A program made the translations under genes and the position numbers. DNA of 54,483 nucleotides from assembly GCF_000622895.1 (NCBI RefSeq), contig NZ_AVCC01000016.1, positions 1-54,483 on the forward strand. The letters run 5' to 3'. Positions 44,677 to 54,483 of the stretch are shown here, one piece after another. Positions within the stretch are counted from its first letter, which is position 1; every line of letters starts with the position of its first letter. Origin of the DNA: Herminiimonas sp. CN. Its GTDB lineage: Bacteria; Pseudomonadota; Gammaproteobacteria; Burkholderiales; Burkholderiaceae_D. The notes below the pieces were generated by a model. It saw only the letters and a list, made by a program, of their open reading frames with translations, was not told the DNA's origin and ran no database searches.

Positions 44677-45429
44677 ATGTCCGTTACTATGCGTGAGATG
44701 TTGGAAGCCGGTGTCCATTTTGGCCACCAAACCCGATTCTGGAACCCAAAGATGGCACCGTACATCTTCGGCCACCGCAACAAAATCCACATCATCAACC
44801 TGGAAAAAACTCTTGGCATGTACCAGGAGGCAATGAAGCACATCCGTCAACTGTCGGCGAACCGCGGCACCATTCTGATGGTCGGCACCAAGCGCCAGGC
44901 GCGCGACATCATCGCCGCTGAAGCGCAGCGCGCCGGCGTTCCGTTTGTGGATCAGCGCTGGTTGGGCGGCATGCTGACCAACTTCAAGACAATCAAGACA
45001 TCGATCAAGCGCCTGAAAGACATGGAAGCATCGATTGCCGATGGTTCCGTCGAGAAATTGAGCAAGAAAGAAGCGCTGATGTTTGATCGCGAGATGATCA
45101 AGCTGCAAAAATCGATTGGCGGCATCAAGGATATGGGCGGCGTTCCGGATGCGATTTTCATCGTTGACGTCGGCTACCACAAAGGCACAATCACCGAGGC
45201 TGCAAAGCTTGGCATTCCTGTCATCGGCGTGGTTGATACCAACCATTCGCCTGAAGGTGTGACTTATGTCATTCCTGGCAATGACGATTCTTCCAAGGCA
45301 ATCATGCTGTATGCCCGCGGAGTCGCGGATGCAATTCTGGAAGGCCGTGCCAATGCGGTCAACGATGTGGTCGAGGCGATCAAGGCCGGTAGTGGCGATG
45401 AGTTCGTCGAGGTCAGCGAGCAGGCATAA
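44677..45429 (+). CDS. rpsB: 30S ribosomal protein S2
   Basis: 250 residues. Component of the small ribosomal subunit. Seen: [59 protein letters not shown] and [25 protein letters not shown], all hallmarks of S2. CTGGAGA is the ribosome site. It is followed by tsf through a strong intrinsic terminator acting as attenuator, the classic rpsB-tsf arrangement. Confidence 0.99.
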   Translation: MSVTMREMLEAGVHFGHQTRFWNPKMAPYIFGHRNKIHIINLEKTLGMYQEAMKHIRQLSANRGTILMVGTKRQARDIIAAEAQRAGVPFVDQRWLGGMLTNFKTIKTSIKRLKDMEASIADGSVEKLSKKEALMFDREMIKLQKSIGGIKDMGGVPDAIFIVDVGYHKGTITEAAKLGIPVIGVVDTNHSPEGVTYVIPGNDDSSKAIMLYARGVADAILEGRANAVNDVVEAIKAGSGDEFVEVSEQA

Positions 45430-45458
45430 GTCCTTCTTCTGATTTTCCGGTCGTCAGG

Positions 45459-45488
45459 AAAGGGGCAACAATGTTCGCCCCTTTTTTT
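45459..45488 (+). terminator. Intrinsic terminator/attenuator between rpsB and tsf
   Basis: AAAGGGGC (45459-45466) pairs with GCCCCTTT (45477-45484), with AAC/GTT extending the stem inward past a bulged C; seven T residues at 45482-45488. A strong rho-independent signal 30 bases after rpsB, which should lower tsf relative to rpsB transcription. Confidence 0.9.
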
Positions 45489-45557
45489 GAGCAATTTTTT
45501 TGAACGTATTATGAATATCGGCGTCCGACTGGGCGTGGATTGAGTTAGGAGATGAAT

Positions 45558-46439
45558 ATGGCGGCAATTACCGCAGCGATGGTAGGCGAACTACGTGCAA
45601 AAACCGATGCTCCGATGATGGAGTGCAAGAAGGCGCTGACAGAAGCCGATGGCGATATGGCAAAAGCGGAAGATATTCTGCGCGTCAAACTGGGAAGCAA
45701 GGCATCCAAGGCTGCTTCGCGCATTACGGCTGAAGGTGTGATTGCCACGCACATTGCAGGTAACGTGGGCGCCATGATCGAAGTCAACTGCGAAACCGAC
45801 TTCGTTACCAAAAATGATGATTTCATTGCTTTTGCCAACGCCTGCGTCAAGCTGGTTGCCGAGCGCAACCCTGCGGATGTGGCTGCGTTGTCAGCGTTGC
45901 CGATGGGCGAGCAAACAGTTGAGGAGTTTCGTTCGGCTTTGATCGGGCGTGTCGGCGAAAACATGTCGATTCGCCGTTTTGCACGCTTTGAAGCACCGGC
46001 CAAGCTGACATCGTACCTGCATGGCACGCGCATCGGCGTCATGGTCGAATTCGATGGCGCGGATGAGCAGGTCGGCAAGGACGTTGCGATGCATATTGCA
46101 GCGATGAAGCCGGTATCACTGTCGTCGGATCAGGTGCCGGCGGAGTTGATTGAAAAGGAGCGTTCGATTGCATCTCAGAAGGCGCTTGAATCCGGCAAGC
46201 CAGCTGATATTGTTGCCAAAATGGTTGAGGGTTCGGTGCAAAAGTATCTGAAGGAAGTGTCATTGTTCAATCAGCCTTTTGTGAAAAACGACAAGCAAAC
46301 CGTTGAGCAGATGTTGAAGGCGGCAAATACAAGCGTGAAATCATTCGTCATGTATGTAGTCGGTGAAGGCATTGAGAAAAAACAAGATGACTTTGCGGCA
46401 GAAGTTGCTGCCCAGGTCGCAGCAGCCAAACAGGCTTAA
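45558..46439 (+). CDS. tsf: Elongation factor Ts
   Basis: 293 residues. Nucleotide exchange factor for EF-Tu. Seen: [24 protein letters not shown] (UBA-like domain), [14 protein letters not shown] (the TDFV motif that contacts EF-Tu), and [13 protein letters not shown] codons at 45552 and 45558; TAGGAG ends at 45551, directly against the first, so the second is chosen (AAITAAMV matches the usual start). Followed by an intrinsic terminator. Confidence 0.98.
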   Translation: MAAITAAMVGELRAKTDAPMMECKKALTEADGDMAKAEDILRVKLGSKASKAASRITAEGVIATHIAGNVGAMIEVNCETDFVTKNDDFIAFANACVKLVAERNPADVAALSALPMGEQTVEEFRSALIGRVGENMSIRRFARFEAPAKLTSYLHGTRIGVMVEFDGADEQVGKDVAMHIAAMKPVSLSSDQVPAELIEKERSIASQKALESGKPADIVAKMVEGSVQKYLKEVSLFNQPFVKNDKQTVEQMLKAANTSVKSFVMYVVGEGIEKKQDDFAAEVAAQVAAAKQA

Positions 46440-46450
46440 GCGAGAATAAG

Positions 46451-46472
46451 CGGGCCGAAAGGCCCGTTTTTT
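46451..46472 (+). terminator. Intrinsic terminator after tsf
   Basis: CGGGCC, GAAA tetraloop, GGCCCG (46451-46466), then six T residues (46467-46472). Ends the rpsB-tsf transcript 11 bases after the stop; pyrH therefore needs a promoter in the next 131 bases, where none could be assigned. Confidence 0.93.
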
Positions 46473-46603
46473 AGGCTGGCCGAAAGCAGTCGGCAGTTGC
46501 ACATGTTGCGAGCTTCATTCGATGCGCTGCTTGTCGGGCGTTATCAAATGGAGTTCGGCGGCGCGATAGATAATCATCCGGACAACCAAAAGGAAATCAG
46601 CCC

Positions 46604-47320
46604 ATGACAAAACCTGCCTACAAGCGTGTCCTCCTCAAGCTATCCGGAGAAGCCCTGATGGGCGATGATGCCTATGGTATTAATCGTGCGACGATTGATC
46701 GCATGGTGGCTGATGTCGCCGAGGTGGCCAGCATGGGGGTCGAACTCGCGATTGTCATTGGTGGCGGCAACATCTTCCGTGGTGTGGCGCCAGGTGCGCA
46801 GGGGATGGACCGCGCCACTGCCGATTACATGGGCATGCTGGCTACGGTCATGAATGCTCTGGCTCTGGCCGATGCGATGCGCCAGGTTGGAATTACCGCC
46901 CGCGTCATGTCGGCCATCAGTATTGAGCAGGTGGTTGAGCCATATGTTCGTCCTAAGGCACTGCAATATCTGGAAGAGGGGAAAATTGTCGTATTTGCCG
47001 CCGGCACCGGTAATCCATTTTTCACTACCGATACCGCCGCTGCTTTGCGCGGATCTGAAATCAGTGCTGACATTGTCCTCAAGGCAACCAAGGTTGATGG
47101 CGTTTATTCTGCCGATCCCAAAAAAGATCCGAATGCAGTGCGATATTCCACAATCACCTTTGATGAAGCAATTGCAAAACATCTTCAGGTGATGGATGCA
47201 ACCGCCTTTGCCTTGTGTCGGGATCAAAAATTACCGATAAAAGTGTTTTCGATAGTCAAGCCCGGCGCATTGATGCGCGCAATCATGGGCGAAGATGAAG
47301 GCACGCTGGTTCACGTTTAA
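46604..47320 (+). CDS. pyrH: UMP kinase
   Basis: 238 residues. Phosphorylates UMP to UDP; hexameric amino-acid-kinase fold, allosterically controlled by GTP and UTP. Seen: [71 protein letters not shown] supports the start. Conserved neighbour of tsf and frr. Confidence 0.98.
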   Translation: MTKPAYKRVLLKLSGEALMGDDAYGINRATIDRMVADVAEVASMGVELAIVIGGGNIFRGVAPGAQGMDRATADYMGMLATVMNALALADAMRQVGITARVMSAISIEQVVEPYVRPKALQYLEEGKIVVFAAGTGNPFFTTDTAAALRGSEISADIVLKATKVDGVYSADPKKDPNAVRYSTITFDEAIAKHLQVMDATAFALCRDQKLPIKVFSIVKPGALMRAIMGEDEGTLVHV

Positions 47321-47441
47321 TTCATTATCAACCCCACTGCGTCCGTGCCGACACGCTTGTGCGTTGTTGTCAGCGGGCGCTCGTCTTCACGATTGTGGTG
47401 GAAATAGAATAAGATTTAACCTTTGAAAAAGAGGAATGCAG

Positions 47442-48002
47442 ATGACCATACCTGACATCAAGAAAAATACCGATCAGAAAATGCAAAAATCGATTGAGGC
47501 CTTGAGGTCTGATCTGGCTAAAGTGCGCACCGGTCGCGCGCATCCCGGGCTTCTTGATCACATCCAGGTCGATTACTATGGCAATCCGACCATGTTGACG
47601 CAGGTCGCGAATGTGACCTTGATCGATGCGCGCACCATCGGCGTTCAGCCTTGGGAAAAAAAGATGGTGGCGGTGATTGAAAAGGCGATCCGTGAATCCG
47701 ATCTCGGACTGAATCCAGCGACGCAGGGCGACATGATTCGCGTACCGACACCGGCCTTGACGGAGGAGCGCCGCAAGGAAATGGTCAAGCTGGTAAAAAA
47801 TGAAGCGGAAGATGCGAAAATCGCAATCCGCAATATACGACGCGATGCCAACGAGGCGTTGAAGAAACTGCTGAAGGACAAAGCGTGTTCGGAAGACGAT
47901 GAACGCCGTGCCCAGGATGAAATACAGAAGCTGACGGACAAATTTGTTGCGGATGTCGATAAATTGGTAGTCGAAAAGGAAAAGGAAGTCTTAACCGTAT
48001 AA
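47442..48002 (+). CDS. frr: Ribosome recycling factor
   Basis: 186 residues. Works with EF-G to split the post-termination ribosome. Seen: [65 protein letters not shown] and [14 protein letters not shown], all diagnostic. Two ATGs (47436, 47442); GAGGA at 47431-47435 touches the first and is well placed for the second, which also gives the usual length. Confidence 0.98.
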   Translation: MTIPDIKKNTDQKMQKSIEALRSDLAKVRTGRAHPGLLDHIQVDYYGNPTMLTQVANVTLIDARTIGVQPWEKKMVAVIEKAIRESDLGLNPATQGDMIRVPTPALTEERRKEMVKLVKNEAEDAKIAIRNIRRDANEALKKLLKDKACSEDDERRAQDEIQKLTDKFVADVDKLVVEKEKEVLTV

Positions 48003-48054
48003 CTGCAAACGGTATTTTCGACACGGCAAGACCATCTCCCTTTTCAAAAGAGCC

Positions 48055-48813
48055 ATGACGCAATCGAGTTCGACCCAACAAGTGCCGGTAGTGTCTGCGG
48101 TGCCCAATCACATAGCCATCATCATGGATGGCAATGGTCGTTGGGCAACCAAACGTTTCCTGCCGCGCGTGGCGGGGCACGCCAAAGGCGTCGAAGCAGT
48201 GCGAAATATCGTGGAGGCCTGCATTGAGCGCGGGGTGGAATTCTTGACCCTGTTTGCCTTCAGTTCCGAAAATTGGCGACGTCCGGCGGATGAAGTGTCA
48301 CTTCTGATGCGCTTGTTCATTACGGCCCTCGACCGTGAGGTTTCCCGTATGCATGCGAATGGCATTCGGCTCAAGGTAGTAGGTGATCTGAGTCGCTTTG
48401 ATGCCAAGTTGCAGAGCATGATCGCTCAGGCTGAAAGAAAAACGGCCGCAAACAAGCGTCTGACGGTGACAATCTGTGCAAATTACGGGGGGCGCTGGGA
48501 TGTGATGCAAGGCGTCAATAAAATGGTCGCGCTTCATCCCGATGCAACCGCGTTCAGCGAAGATCAGTTGACGCCACATCTGTCCATGGCTTATGCACCG
48601 GAGCCGGACCTGTTCATCCGGACTGGCGGCGAGCAGCGTATTTCGAATTTTCTCTTGTGGCAACTTGCGTACACAGAACTGTATTTTACCGAGACTTTCT
48701 GGCCTGATTTCGATTTGAATAAACTGGATGATGCGATCGCCTCCTATCAGCAGCGTGAGCGCCGCTTCGGGCGCACAAGCGAGCAATTGCTTGAACCCAA
48801 AATTCAAACCTAA
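48055..48813 (+). CDS. uppS: Undecaprenyl diphosphate synthase
   Basis: 252 residues. Cis-prenyltransferase that makes the C55 lipid carrier for peptidoglycan and O-antigen. Seen: [13 protein letters not shown] (catalytic Asp), [48 protein letters not shown]. The N-terminal 17 residues before the domain are Ser/Gln-rich and variable. It receives isoprenoid units from the pathway served by dxr and ispG, and lies directly before cdsA. Confidence 0.97.
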   Translation: MTQSSSTQQVPVVSAVPNHIAIIMDGNGRWATKRFLPRVAGHAKGVEAVRNIVEACIERGVEFLTLFAFSSENWRRPADEVSLLMRLFITALDREVSRMHANGIRLKVVGDLSRFDAKLQSMIAQAERKTAANKRLTVTICANYGGRWDVMQGVNKMVALHPDATAFSEDQLTPHLSMAYAPEPDLFIRTGGEQRISNFLLWQLAYTELYFTETFWPDFDLNKLDDAIASYQQRERRFGRTSEQLLEPKIQT

Positions 48814-48825
48814 AAAGGCTTCCTG

Positions 48826-49644
48826 ATGCTTAAAATGCGGGTGCTTACGGCACTGGTATTGCTGGCAGTGTTGCTGCCGGTGTTGTTTCTAAATAATTTT
48901 CCTGCATTTGCTGTAATTTCCACGATTTTTTTTGCCGCAGCTTCCTGGGAAAGTTTGCGTCTGTCCGGCAATGCTTATCCCAAGATAATTGCGGCATTTT
49001 GGACTGCCATATTCGGATTTTTCCTGGCCAGTGGCGATGCAAGCAAAGCGACAGTATTGTTCGCATCCTGTGCTGCTATCTGGCTGCTTGTTTTTGTGCC
49101 TTTGCTTGCCAAGGGCCTACCGTCTTTGCAAGGTATTCGCAGCCGACTCCTGGCAGGTTTTTATAGCATTGCCATTCTTGGCTGTTTCGTTGCGATTATT
49201 GCCGCATTTCAACGCTCACCGCTTTTTCTGCTTTCCATCATGGCGATCGTCTGGGTTGCGGATATCGGCGCCTATTTTTCCGGCAAGGCGTTTGGTCGGC
49301 ACAAATTGGCGCCGTCGATTTCTCCGGGGAAATCTTGGGAAGGCGCTATCGGTGGCTGGTTTGCAGTCATGCTGACGGCGGTCATTTCGAACCGCTTCCC
49401 GGCATTGCATGCTACGTTTGCCGCAAGGTTGGATGACCATTGGGGGCTTTTCGGCTTCCTGGCATGCATGACATTTGTGGTTGCAGCCAGTGTGGTCGGC
49501 GACCTGTTTGAATCTCAGCTTAAAAGACGTGCCGGCATCAAAGATAGTAGCAATCTGCTGCCAGGTCATGGCGGCGTACTGGACCGGATTGATGCCTTGA
49601 TCCCTGTTTTACCGCTGGCCCTGCTTATAGATGCATGGTTATAG
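48826..49644 (+). CDS. cdsA: Phosphatidate cytidylyltransferase
   Basis: 272 residues. Inner-membrane enzyme making CDP-diacylglycerol for phospholipid synthesis. About eight hydrophobic segments; the C-terminal signature [26 protein letters not shown] is the CDP-diglyceride synthetase motif. 12 bases after uppS. Its 3' end lies 22 bases before the chosen dxr start. Confidence 0.96.
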   Translation: MLKMRVLTALVLLAVLLPVLFLNNFPAFAVISTIFFAAASWESLRLSGNAYPKIIAAFWTAIFGFFLASGDASKATVLFASCAAIWLLVFVPLLAKGLPSLQGIRSRLLAGFYSIAILGCFVAIIAAFQRSPLFLLSIMAIVWVADIGAYFSGKAFGRHKLAPSISPGKSWEGAIGGWFAVMLTAVISNRFPALHATFAARLDDHWGLFGFLACMTFVVAASVVGDLFESQLKRRAGIKDSSNLLPGHGGVLDRIDALIPVLPLALLIDAWL

Positions 49645-49666
49645 CATTGGTGTTGGAATAGAAATC

Positions 49667-50839
49667 ATGCAAAGAATTACAATTTTGGGTTCTACCGGTT
49701 CCATTGGCGTATCAACGCTGGATGTGATTGCCCGGCATCCTGATCGTTACTCCATTCATGCGTTGACCGCGCATACCAGTGTCGATGAACTGTGTCGCCA
49801 GTGCGAGCAATTCAAGCCGCGCATTGCGGTGGTCGGGTCGGAGCCGGCGGCACGGTTATTGTCGCAGCAGTTGCGACAAAAGGATCTGAAAACTCGAGTT
49901 GAGTTTGGACCCGCTGCGCTGGCAGCGGTATCTTCCGATCCGGATTGTGATGTTGTCATGGCGGCGATTGTGGGCGCTGCCGGTTTGGTGCCGACACTGG
50001 CAGCAGCCCGGGCCGGCAAGAAGATACTGCTGGCAAACAAGGAGGCGCTGGTAATGGCGGGCCAACTTTTCATGGATGCGGTGCAGACGAATGGTGCAAC
50101 GCTGCTGCCAATTGACAGCGAACATAACGCGATTTTCCAGTGCCTGCCGAAAAATTACCGCCGGACGCCATCCGAGCAGGGTGTCGCCAAGGTATTGTTG
50201 ACTGCGTCCGGCGGTCCGTTTTTGAATCGCCCGGTCGAAACATTGGAGTCCGTAACGCCGGCAGAAGCGGTTGCGCATCCGAATTGGATCATGGGCAGGA
50301 AAATTTCGGTTGATTCGGCTACGATGATGAACAAAGGGCTTGAAGTCATCGAGGCGCATTGGCTGTTTGGCGCCTCGGCCGACCAGATCGAGGTGGTAAT
50401 TCACCCGCAAAGCGTGATTCATTCAATGGTTTCGTATATTGACGGTTCTGTTCTCGCGCAGTTGGGCAATCCGGACATGCGCACTCCCATTGCCCATGCG
50501 CTTGCCTACCCGGAGCGTATTGCGTCCGGCGTGGCACATCTCGATTTGACCAGTATCGGTCAACTGGATTTCAAAAAACCGGATTTCAACCGGTTTCCCT
50601 GCCTTAAGCTGGCGTTTGATGCGTTGCGCGCCGGTGGCTCGGCGCCGGCAATCCTGAACGCAGCCAATGAAATTGCAGTTCAGGGTTTTTTGGATGGACG
50701 TACCGGATTTCGCATGATCGACCAACTGATTGCGCGCGTAATGGACGACTTGCCGCATATTCAGGTTGACAGTATCGAAGGCTTGATGGAGCAGGACCTG
50801 GAGGCGCGCAGCATTGCCTCTGCCTACATGAACTCATGA
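49667..50839 (+). CDS. dxr: 1-deoxy-D-xylulose 5-phosphate reductoisomerase
   Basis: 390 residues from ATG 49667. Second step of the MEP isoprenoid pathway, using NADPH and a divalent metal. Seen: [18 protein letters not shown] (NADPH site), [25 protein letters not shown] (metal ligands), and LTASGGPF. The frame is open from 49631 inside cdsA, but [13 protein letters not shown] is the expected start. Stop overlaps the rseP start (ATGA). Confidence 0.97.
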   Translation: MQRITILGSTGSIGVSTLDVIARHPDRYSIHALTAHTSVDELCRQCEQFKPRIAVVGSEPAARLLSQQLRQKDLKTRVEFGPAALAAVSSDPDCDVVMAAIVGAAGLVPTLAAARAGKKILLANKEALVMAGQLFMDAVQTNGATLLPIDSEHNAIFQCLPKNYRRTPSEQGVAKVLLTASGGPFLNRPVETLESVTPAEAVAHPNWIMGRKISVDSATMMNKGLEVIEAHWLFGASADQIEVVIHPQSVIHSMVSYIDGSVLAQLGNPDMRTPIAHALAYPERIASGVAHLDLTSIGQLDFKKPDFNRFPCLKLAFDALRAGGSAPAILNAANEIAVQGFLDGRTGFRMIDQLIARVMDDLPHIQVDSIEGLMEQDLEARSIASAYMNS

Positions 50840-52203
50840 ACTTACTGCAAACGCTGATTGCTTTTGTTTTTGCCCTGGGAACACTGGTCATCGTCCATGA
50901 GCTAGGGCATTTTTTGGTCGCCCGCCTGTGCGGGGTAAAGGTGCTGCGTTTTTCGGTTGGTATGGGCAAGGTGGTTTTTTCCCGTCGTTTCGGCATCGAT
51001 CAAACCGAATGGGTGATTTCAGCACTGCCGCTAGGCGGCTACGTGAAAATGCTGGATGCCCGGGAGCAGAATCTGGAGGAGGTGCCCCCGCAGGACAGGC
51101 AGCGCGAATTCACCTGTCAGAATGTCTGGAAGCGCATTGCCATCGTCGCCGCCGGCCCGGTTGCCAATTTCATTCTCGCGATACTGCTATTCGCCACACT
51201 ATATATGCATGGCATTCCAGAACCGGTTGCCAAAATCCGGATCGTTCCGGAGCAATCGGCGGCATACAAGGCTGGCTTGCGCGGCGGCGAACGTGTTACG
51301 GCAGTCAATGGCGAGGCAATAGAATTATGGTCTGACTTGCGTTGGAAACTGGTGCAGTTGGCGGTCGAAAAAAGTTCTGCCAGACTGGATGTCAGCCGGC
51401 CTGATCCGGCGCATTCCACTGGGGCGCTGTTAGATACCGTTACCGTGCCACTGGATGGCCTGGCGCCCGAAGATCTGGAGGGCGATTTTTTAGGCCAGCT
51501 AGGGATTTCACTTGCAAGGCCGCCCGCTGTTTTGGGGAAAATTGTGCCTGACGGCCCGGCCATGCAAGGTGGATTGCAGGAAGGGGACTTGATCCTGGCG
51601 GTTGATGGCAAGCCAGTAGTCGATGGCTTGGCTTTCATAGATATGCTGCGGAGTTCCGCCAATAAACCATTGCAGATCACAGGGCGAAGGGCTGGGCGCG
51701 AGTTTACTGCAAGCGTAACACCGGAAGGGCAGATGCAAGGCGACCGGATTGTTGGCAGGATCAAGGCTGAAGTTGCCATGATTCCAGCCATGGTAAGCGT
51801 GAGTGCTGCGCCTGTTGAGGCAATTGCCAAGGGGGCCGGACGAACCTGGGACACTAGCGTGCTATCGTTTAAAATGCTCGGAAAAATGTTGGTGGGCGAG
51901 GTTTCACTGAAAAATATTACCGGCCCCATTACCATTGCCGACTATGCAGGTCAGACGGCACGCATCGGAATTGTCAGCTATATCAGTTTTATTGCGTTCA
52001 TCAGCATCAGTTTGGGCGTGATGAATTTGCTCCCGATCCCGGTGTTGGATGGCGGGCTTTTGCTGTATTATTTCGTGGAAGTTTTGACCGGACGCCCTGT
52101 TTCTGCGCGTTTTGGTGAAATTGCCCAGCGGGCCGGGATGGGTATTTTGATGGCATTGATGTTGGTAGCGGTCTTCAATGATATCGTGCGCCTTATTTCC
52201 TGA
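50836..52203 (+). CDS. rseP: RseP, site-2 intramembrane metalloprotease
   Basis: 455 residues. Cleaves anti-sigma factor RseA and remnant signal peptides within the inner membrane. Seen: zinc motif HELGH at residues 21-25 in the first membrane segment, GYVKMLD, two periplasmic PDZ domains (about 120-200 and 215-300), and the third zinc ligand region [12 protein letters not shown] near the C-terminus. Overlaps dxr by 4 bases; bamA follows 61 bases later, the common dxr-rseP-bamA order. Confidence 0.97.
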   Translation: MNLLQTLIAFVFALGTLVIVHELGHFLVARLCGVKVLRFSVGMGKVVFSRRFGIDQTEWVISALPLGGYVKMLDAREQNLEEVPPQDRQREFTCQNVWKRIAIVAAGPVANFILAILLFATLYMHGIPEPVAKIRIVPEQSAAYKAGLRGGERVTAVNGEAIELWSDLRWKLVQLAVEKSSARLDVSRPDPAHSTGALLDTVTVPLDGLAPEDLEGDFLGQLGISLARPPAVLGKIVPDGPAMQGGLQEGDLILAVDGKPVVDGLAFIDMLRSSANKPLQITGRRAGREFTASVTPEGQMQGDRIVGRIKAEVAMIPAMVSVSAAPVEAIAKGAGRTWDTSVLSFKMLGKMLVGEVSLKNITGPITIADYAGQTARIGIVSYISFIAFISISLGVMNLLPIPVLDGGLLLYYFVEVLTGRPVSARFGEIAQRAGMGILMALMLVAVFNDIVRLIS

Positions 52204-52264
52204 GTTGATGATGACCGCCCCCAAGGGCACTCGCAAAAACAAAAATATTCATAATCGGTTACCA

Positions 52265-54483
52265 ATGAAATTATATTCTGAGCGTTTTTCCATTCCAGTT
52301 TTCCGTCGTAACTTATTTGCTGTTGCTGCTTTTTCCCTGTGTGCCGGACAGGCGCTGGCGATGGAGCCATTCAAGGTAAAAGATATTCGTGTGGAAGGAA
52401 TACAGCGTACTGAAGCCGGCACTGTGTTTAGTTATCTTCCGGTGCGTGTTGGTGAAACTTTCACCGATGAGAAGAGCGTAGCAGCGATCAAGTCTCTTTA
52501 TGCAACCGGTTTTTTCAAGGATGTGCGTATTGAAGTCGATGGCGACGTGCTGGTCGTCCTGGTTGAGGAGCGCCCTGCGATTGCCAGCGTGGAGTTCTCC
52601 GGCATCAAGGAATTCGATAAGGAAATGCTGACCAAGGCGTTGAAGGAAATTGGCTTGGGCGAATCGCGGATTTTCGATAAGGCTTTAGTGGACCGTGCTG
52701 AGCAGGAGCTAAAACGCCAATATCTTTCGAGAGGTTTGTATGGAGTCCAGATCACCTCTACCGTCACGCCGATCGAGCGGAACCGGGTAACGGTCAATTT
52801 CGCAGTGGAGGAGGGCGATATTGCGCATATTAAACAGATTAATTTTGTTGGCAACAAGGCATTTAGCGACGGCGAATTATTCGATCAGTTAAACCTGACA
52901 ACGCCGGGCTGGTTTACCTGGTACACCAAAGCCGACCAATACTCGAAACAAAAACTCGCTGGCGACATTGAAACGCTGAAATCCTTTTATCTGAATCGGG
53001 GTTATATCGAGGCACAGATCGAGTCGACGCAAGTTTCGATTACACATGATAAAAAAGATATCTTCATCACCATCAATATCAACGAAGGGGAAAAATACAC
53101 CGTTTCCGACATCAAGATCGAGGGCCAGATGTTTGGCCGCGAAGCGGAGTTCAATTCCCTGCTGACTTTGAAAAAGGGCGATGTCTATTCAGGTGAAAAA
53201 TTGACCGCAAGCACTGCCAAGATATCGGAACGGATGGGTAACTTTGGTTATGCTTTCGCTAACGTTAATGCCAATCCGCAAATTAATCGCGAGAAAAAGG
53301 AAGTGGCGCTGACAATTCTTCTGGATCCAGGCAAACGCGTTTATGTTCGGCGCATTAATCTTGCCGGTAACACAAAGACGCGCGATGAAGTGATACGCCG
53401 CGAATTCCGGCAATTCGAGGATTCCTGGTATGACGGCACCAAAATTCGGCTTTCGCGTGACCGGGTGGATCGCCTCGGCTACTTCAAGGAAGTGAATATT
53501 GAAACCCCGGAAGTGCCCGGCAGTACCGACCAGGTGGACGTCAACATGTCGGTAGTCGAAAAGCCCACTGGCAACCTGATGCTGGGTGCAGGCTTTTCCA
53601 GCAGCGAGAAACTGACGTTGACAGGCTCGATCCAGCAGGCCAACGCCTTTGGCACCGGCAATACGATAGGATTGGACGTCAACACCAGCAAACGCAATCG
53701 CACGATAGCACTGTCACAAACCGATCCGTATTTCACCACTGATGGCGTCAGCCGCAGCTATGAGCTGTTTTACCGCACGACTCGCCCGGCTGAAACCTAT
53801 ACCTATGACTACAGAGTGCTGACATCCGGCGGCAGTGTAAAATTTGGCGTGCCATTCTCGGAACTGGATACCGTATTTTTCGGTATCGGTGCCGAACATA
53901 CGTCGGTCCAGACTTTTGCTCCTCCGATCATCAGTCCGCAAAAGTGGATTGATTTCGTGAGGGACAACGGTACTGCCGATGCGGGTGGTGCGGGAGAAGC
54001 CGCTGTCACTTCGTTTCCGCTAACGGCAGCATGGCAGCGTGATGGGCGCGATAGCGCGATTGCGCCCAACAAGGGCCGCTATCAACGCACCAACCTGGAA
54101 TTGTCTGCAGTCGGCACCTTGCGCTATTATCGTGCGGTGTATCAGGATCAATACTTCCTGCCGATCACACGCACCATGACGCTGGCATTGAATGGCGAAG
54201 CGGATTATGGTCGCGGATATGGCGGCAAGAAATATCCGATATTCAAGAACTTCTACGCCGGCGGCATCGGTTCGGTGCGCGGCTATGAGGGTTCGTCGCT
54301 GGGCGTTGGAACCAGTGTGGATTCAGTAACAGGAGAATCGCTGGGCGGTTCGACTCGTTTGATTGCAAATGCCGAGTTGCAGTTTCCGTTTCCCGGTTCC
54401 GGCAATGATCGAACCTTGCGTTGGTTCACTTTTTTTGACGCGGGTAACGTGTTTGCGGAAGGACAAAAAATACGCGCTACGGA
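52265..54483 (+). CDS. bamA: BamA, outer-membrane protein assembly factor (5' part)
   Basis: Open at the right edge; about 739 codons visible. BamA inserts beta-barrel proteins into the outer membrane. Seen: a signal peptide ending near GQALAMEPF, five POTRA domains (FKVKDIRVEGIQRTEAGTVFSYLPV is POTRA1), then the barrel with NPxI-type strands and the VRGYEG motif of loop 6 (GGIGSVRGYEGSS). The start is ambiguous: the frame is also open from ATGs at 52208 and 52211, but ATG 52265 gives a compact signal peptide. Partner lipoprotein gene bamB is at the left end of the window. Confidence 0.96.
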   Translation, partial: MKLYSERFSIPVFRRNLFAVAAFSLCAGQALAMEPFKVKDIRVEGIQRTEAGTVFSYLPVRVGETFTDEKSVAAIKSLYATGFFKDVRIEVDGDVLVVLVEERPAIASVEFSGIKEFDKEMLTKALKEIGLGESRIFDKALVDRAEQELKRQYLSRGLYGVQITSTVTPIERNRVTVNFAVEEGDIAHIKQINFVGNKAFSDGELFDQLNLTTPGWFTWYTKADQYSKQKLAGDIETLKSFYLNRGYIEAQIESTQVSITHDKKDIFITININEGEKYTVSDIKIEGQMFGREAEFNSLLTLKKGDVYSGEKLTASTAKISERMGNFGYAFANVNANPQINREKKEVALTILLDPGKRVYVRRINLAGNTKTRDEVIRREFRQFEDSWYDGTKIRLSRDRVDRLGYFKEVNIETPEVPGSTDQVDVNMSVVEKPTGNLMLGAGFSSSEKLTLTGSIQQANAFGTGNTIGLDVNTSKRNRTIALSQTDPYFTTDGVSRSYELFYRTTRPAETYTYDYRVLTSGGSVKFGVPFSELDTVFFGIGAEHTSVQTFAPPIISPQKWIDFVRDNGTADAGGAGEAAVTSFPLTAAWQRDGRDSAIAPNKGRYQRTNLELSAVGTLRYYRAVYQDQYFLPITRTMTLALNGEADYGRGYGGKKYPIFKNFYAGGIGSVRGYEGSSLGVGTSVDSVTGESLGGSTRLIANAELQFPFPGSGNDRTLRWFTFFDAGNVFAEGQKIRAT

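Noticed and set aside
44577-45246. Minus-strand frame opposite rpsB
   Set aside because: Antisense to ribosomal protein S2; no support of its own.

Overview
The window reads as a chromosomal segment of a betaproteobacterium, most likely Burkholderiales and close to the Oxalobacteraceae. Support comes from the order of two housekeeping blocks (rodZ-ispG-hisS-yfgM-bamB-der-hfq-hflX-hflK-hflC-hisZ-purA, and dapC-dapD-pilU-yffB-dapE-prmB beside smc-zipA-ligA and glnD-map / rpsB-tsf-pyrH-frr-uppS-cdsA-dxr-rseP-bamA) and from the look of the proteins. The family-level placement is recalled knowledge, not a search result.

Layout. (1) 1-12.9 kb, plus strand: a tightly packed block for cell shape (rodZ, partial), isoprenoid synthesis (ispG), histidyl-tRNA charging (hisS), envelope protein handling (yfgM, bamB), ribosome-linked GTPases (der, hflX), Hfq, the HflKC membrane complex, hisZ and purA. 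A strong intrinsic terminator separates hflC from hisZ. (2) 12.9-23.7 kb: an accessory stretch opening with a hairpin and a truncated IS66-type transposase remnant. It then carries a divergent AraC regulator/EamA exporter pair; a divergent pair of an exported His-rich helical protein and a SufR-like cysteine-bearing regulator sharing a palindrome; rnk; a periplasmic binding protein joined to a CHASE-GGDEF diguanylate cyclase; a cystine-type binding protein and permease with no ATPase nearby; an FMN reductase; and a VOC-fold protein. Extragenic palindromes, a perfect 43-bp tandem duplication and several hairpins are found only in the gaps. (3) 23.7-31.7 kb, minus strand: an ABC-F ATPase and the lysine/diaminopimelate cluster with prmB, yffB and pilU, several joined by ATGA overlaps. 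(4) 31.9-40.1 kb, plus strand: smc-zipA-ligA (overlapping) then galU and def. (5) 40.2-44.4 kb, minus strand: an RluF-like pseudouridine synthase, glnD and map. (6) 44.5-54.5 kb, plus strand: rpsB and tsf with two clear intrinsic terminators, then pyrH, frr, uppS, cdsA, dxr, rseP and bamA, which runs off the right edge.

Base composition changes by eye: genes before about 12.9 kb are visibly AT-richer at third positions than those from 13.2 to about 43 kb, and the rpsB-bamA block is intermediate. The least explained parts are in 12.9-23.7 kb. The best candidates for something undescribed are the exported four-helix protein under a putative Fe-S regulator, and the binding-protein/CHASE-GGDEF pair. 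No rRNA, tRNA or CRISPR array was seen.
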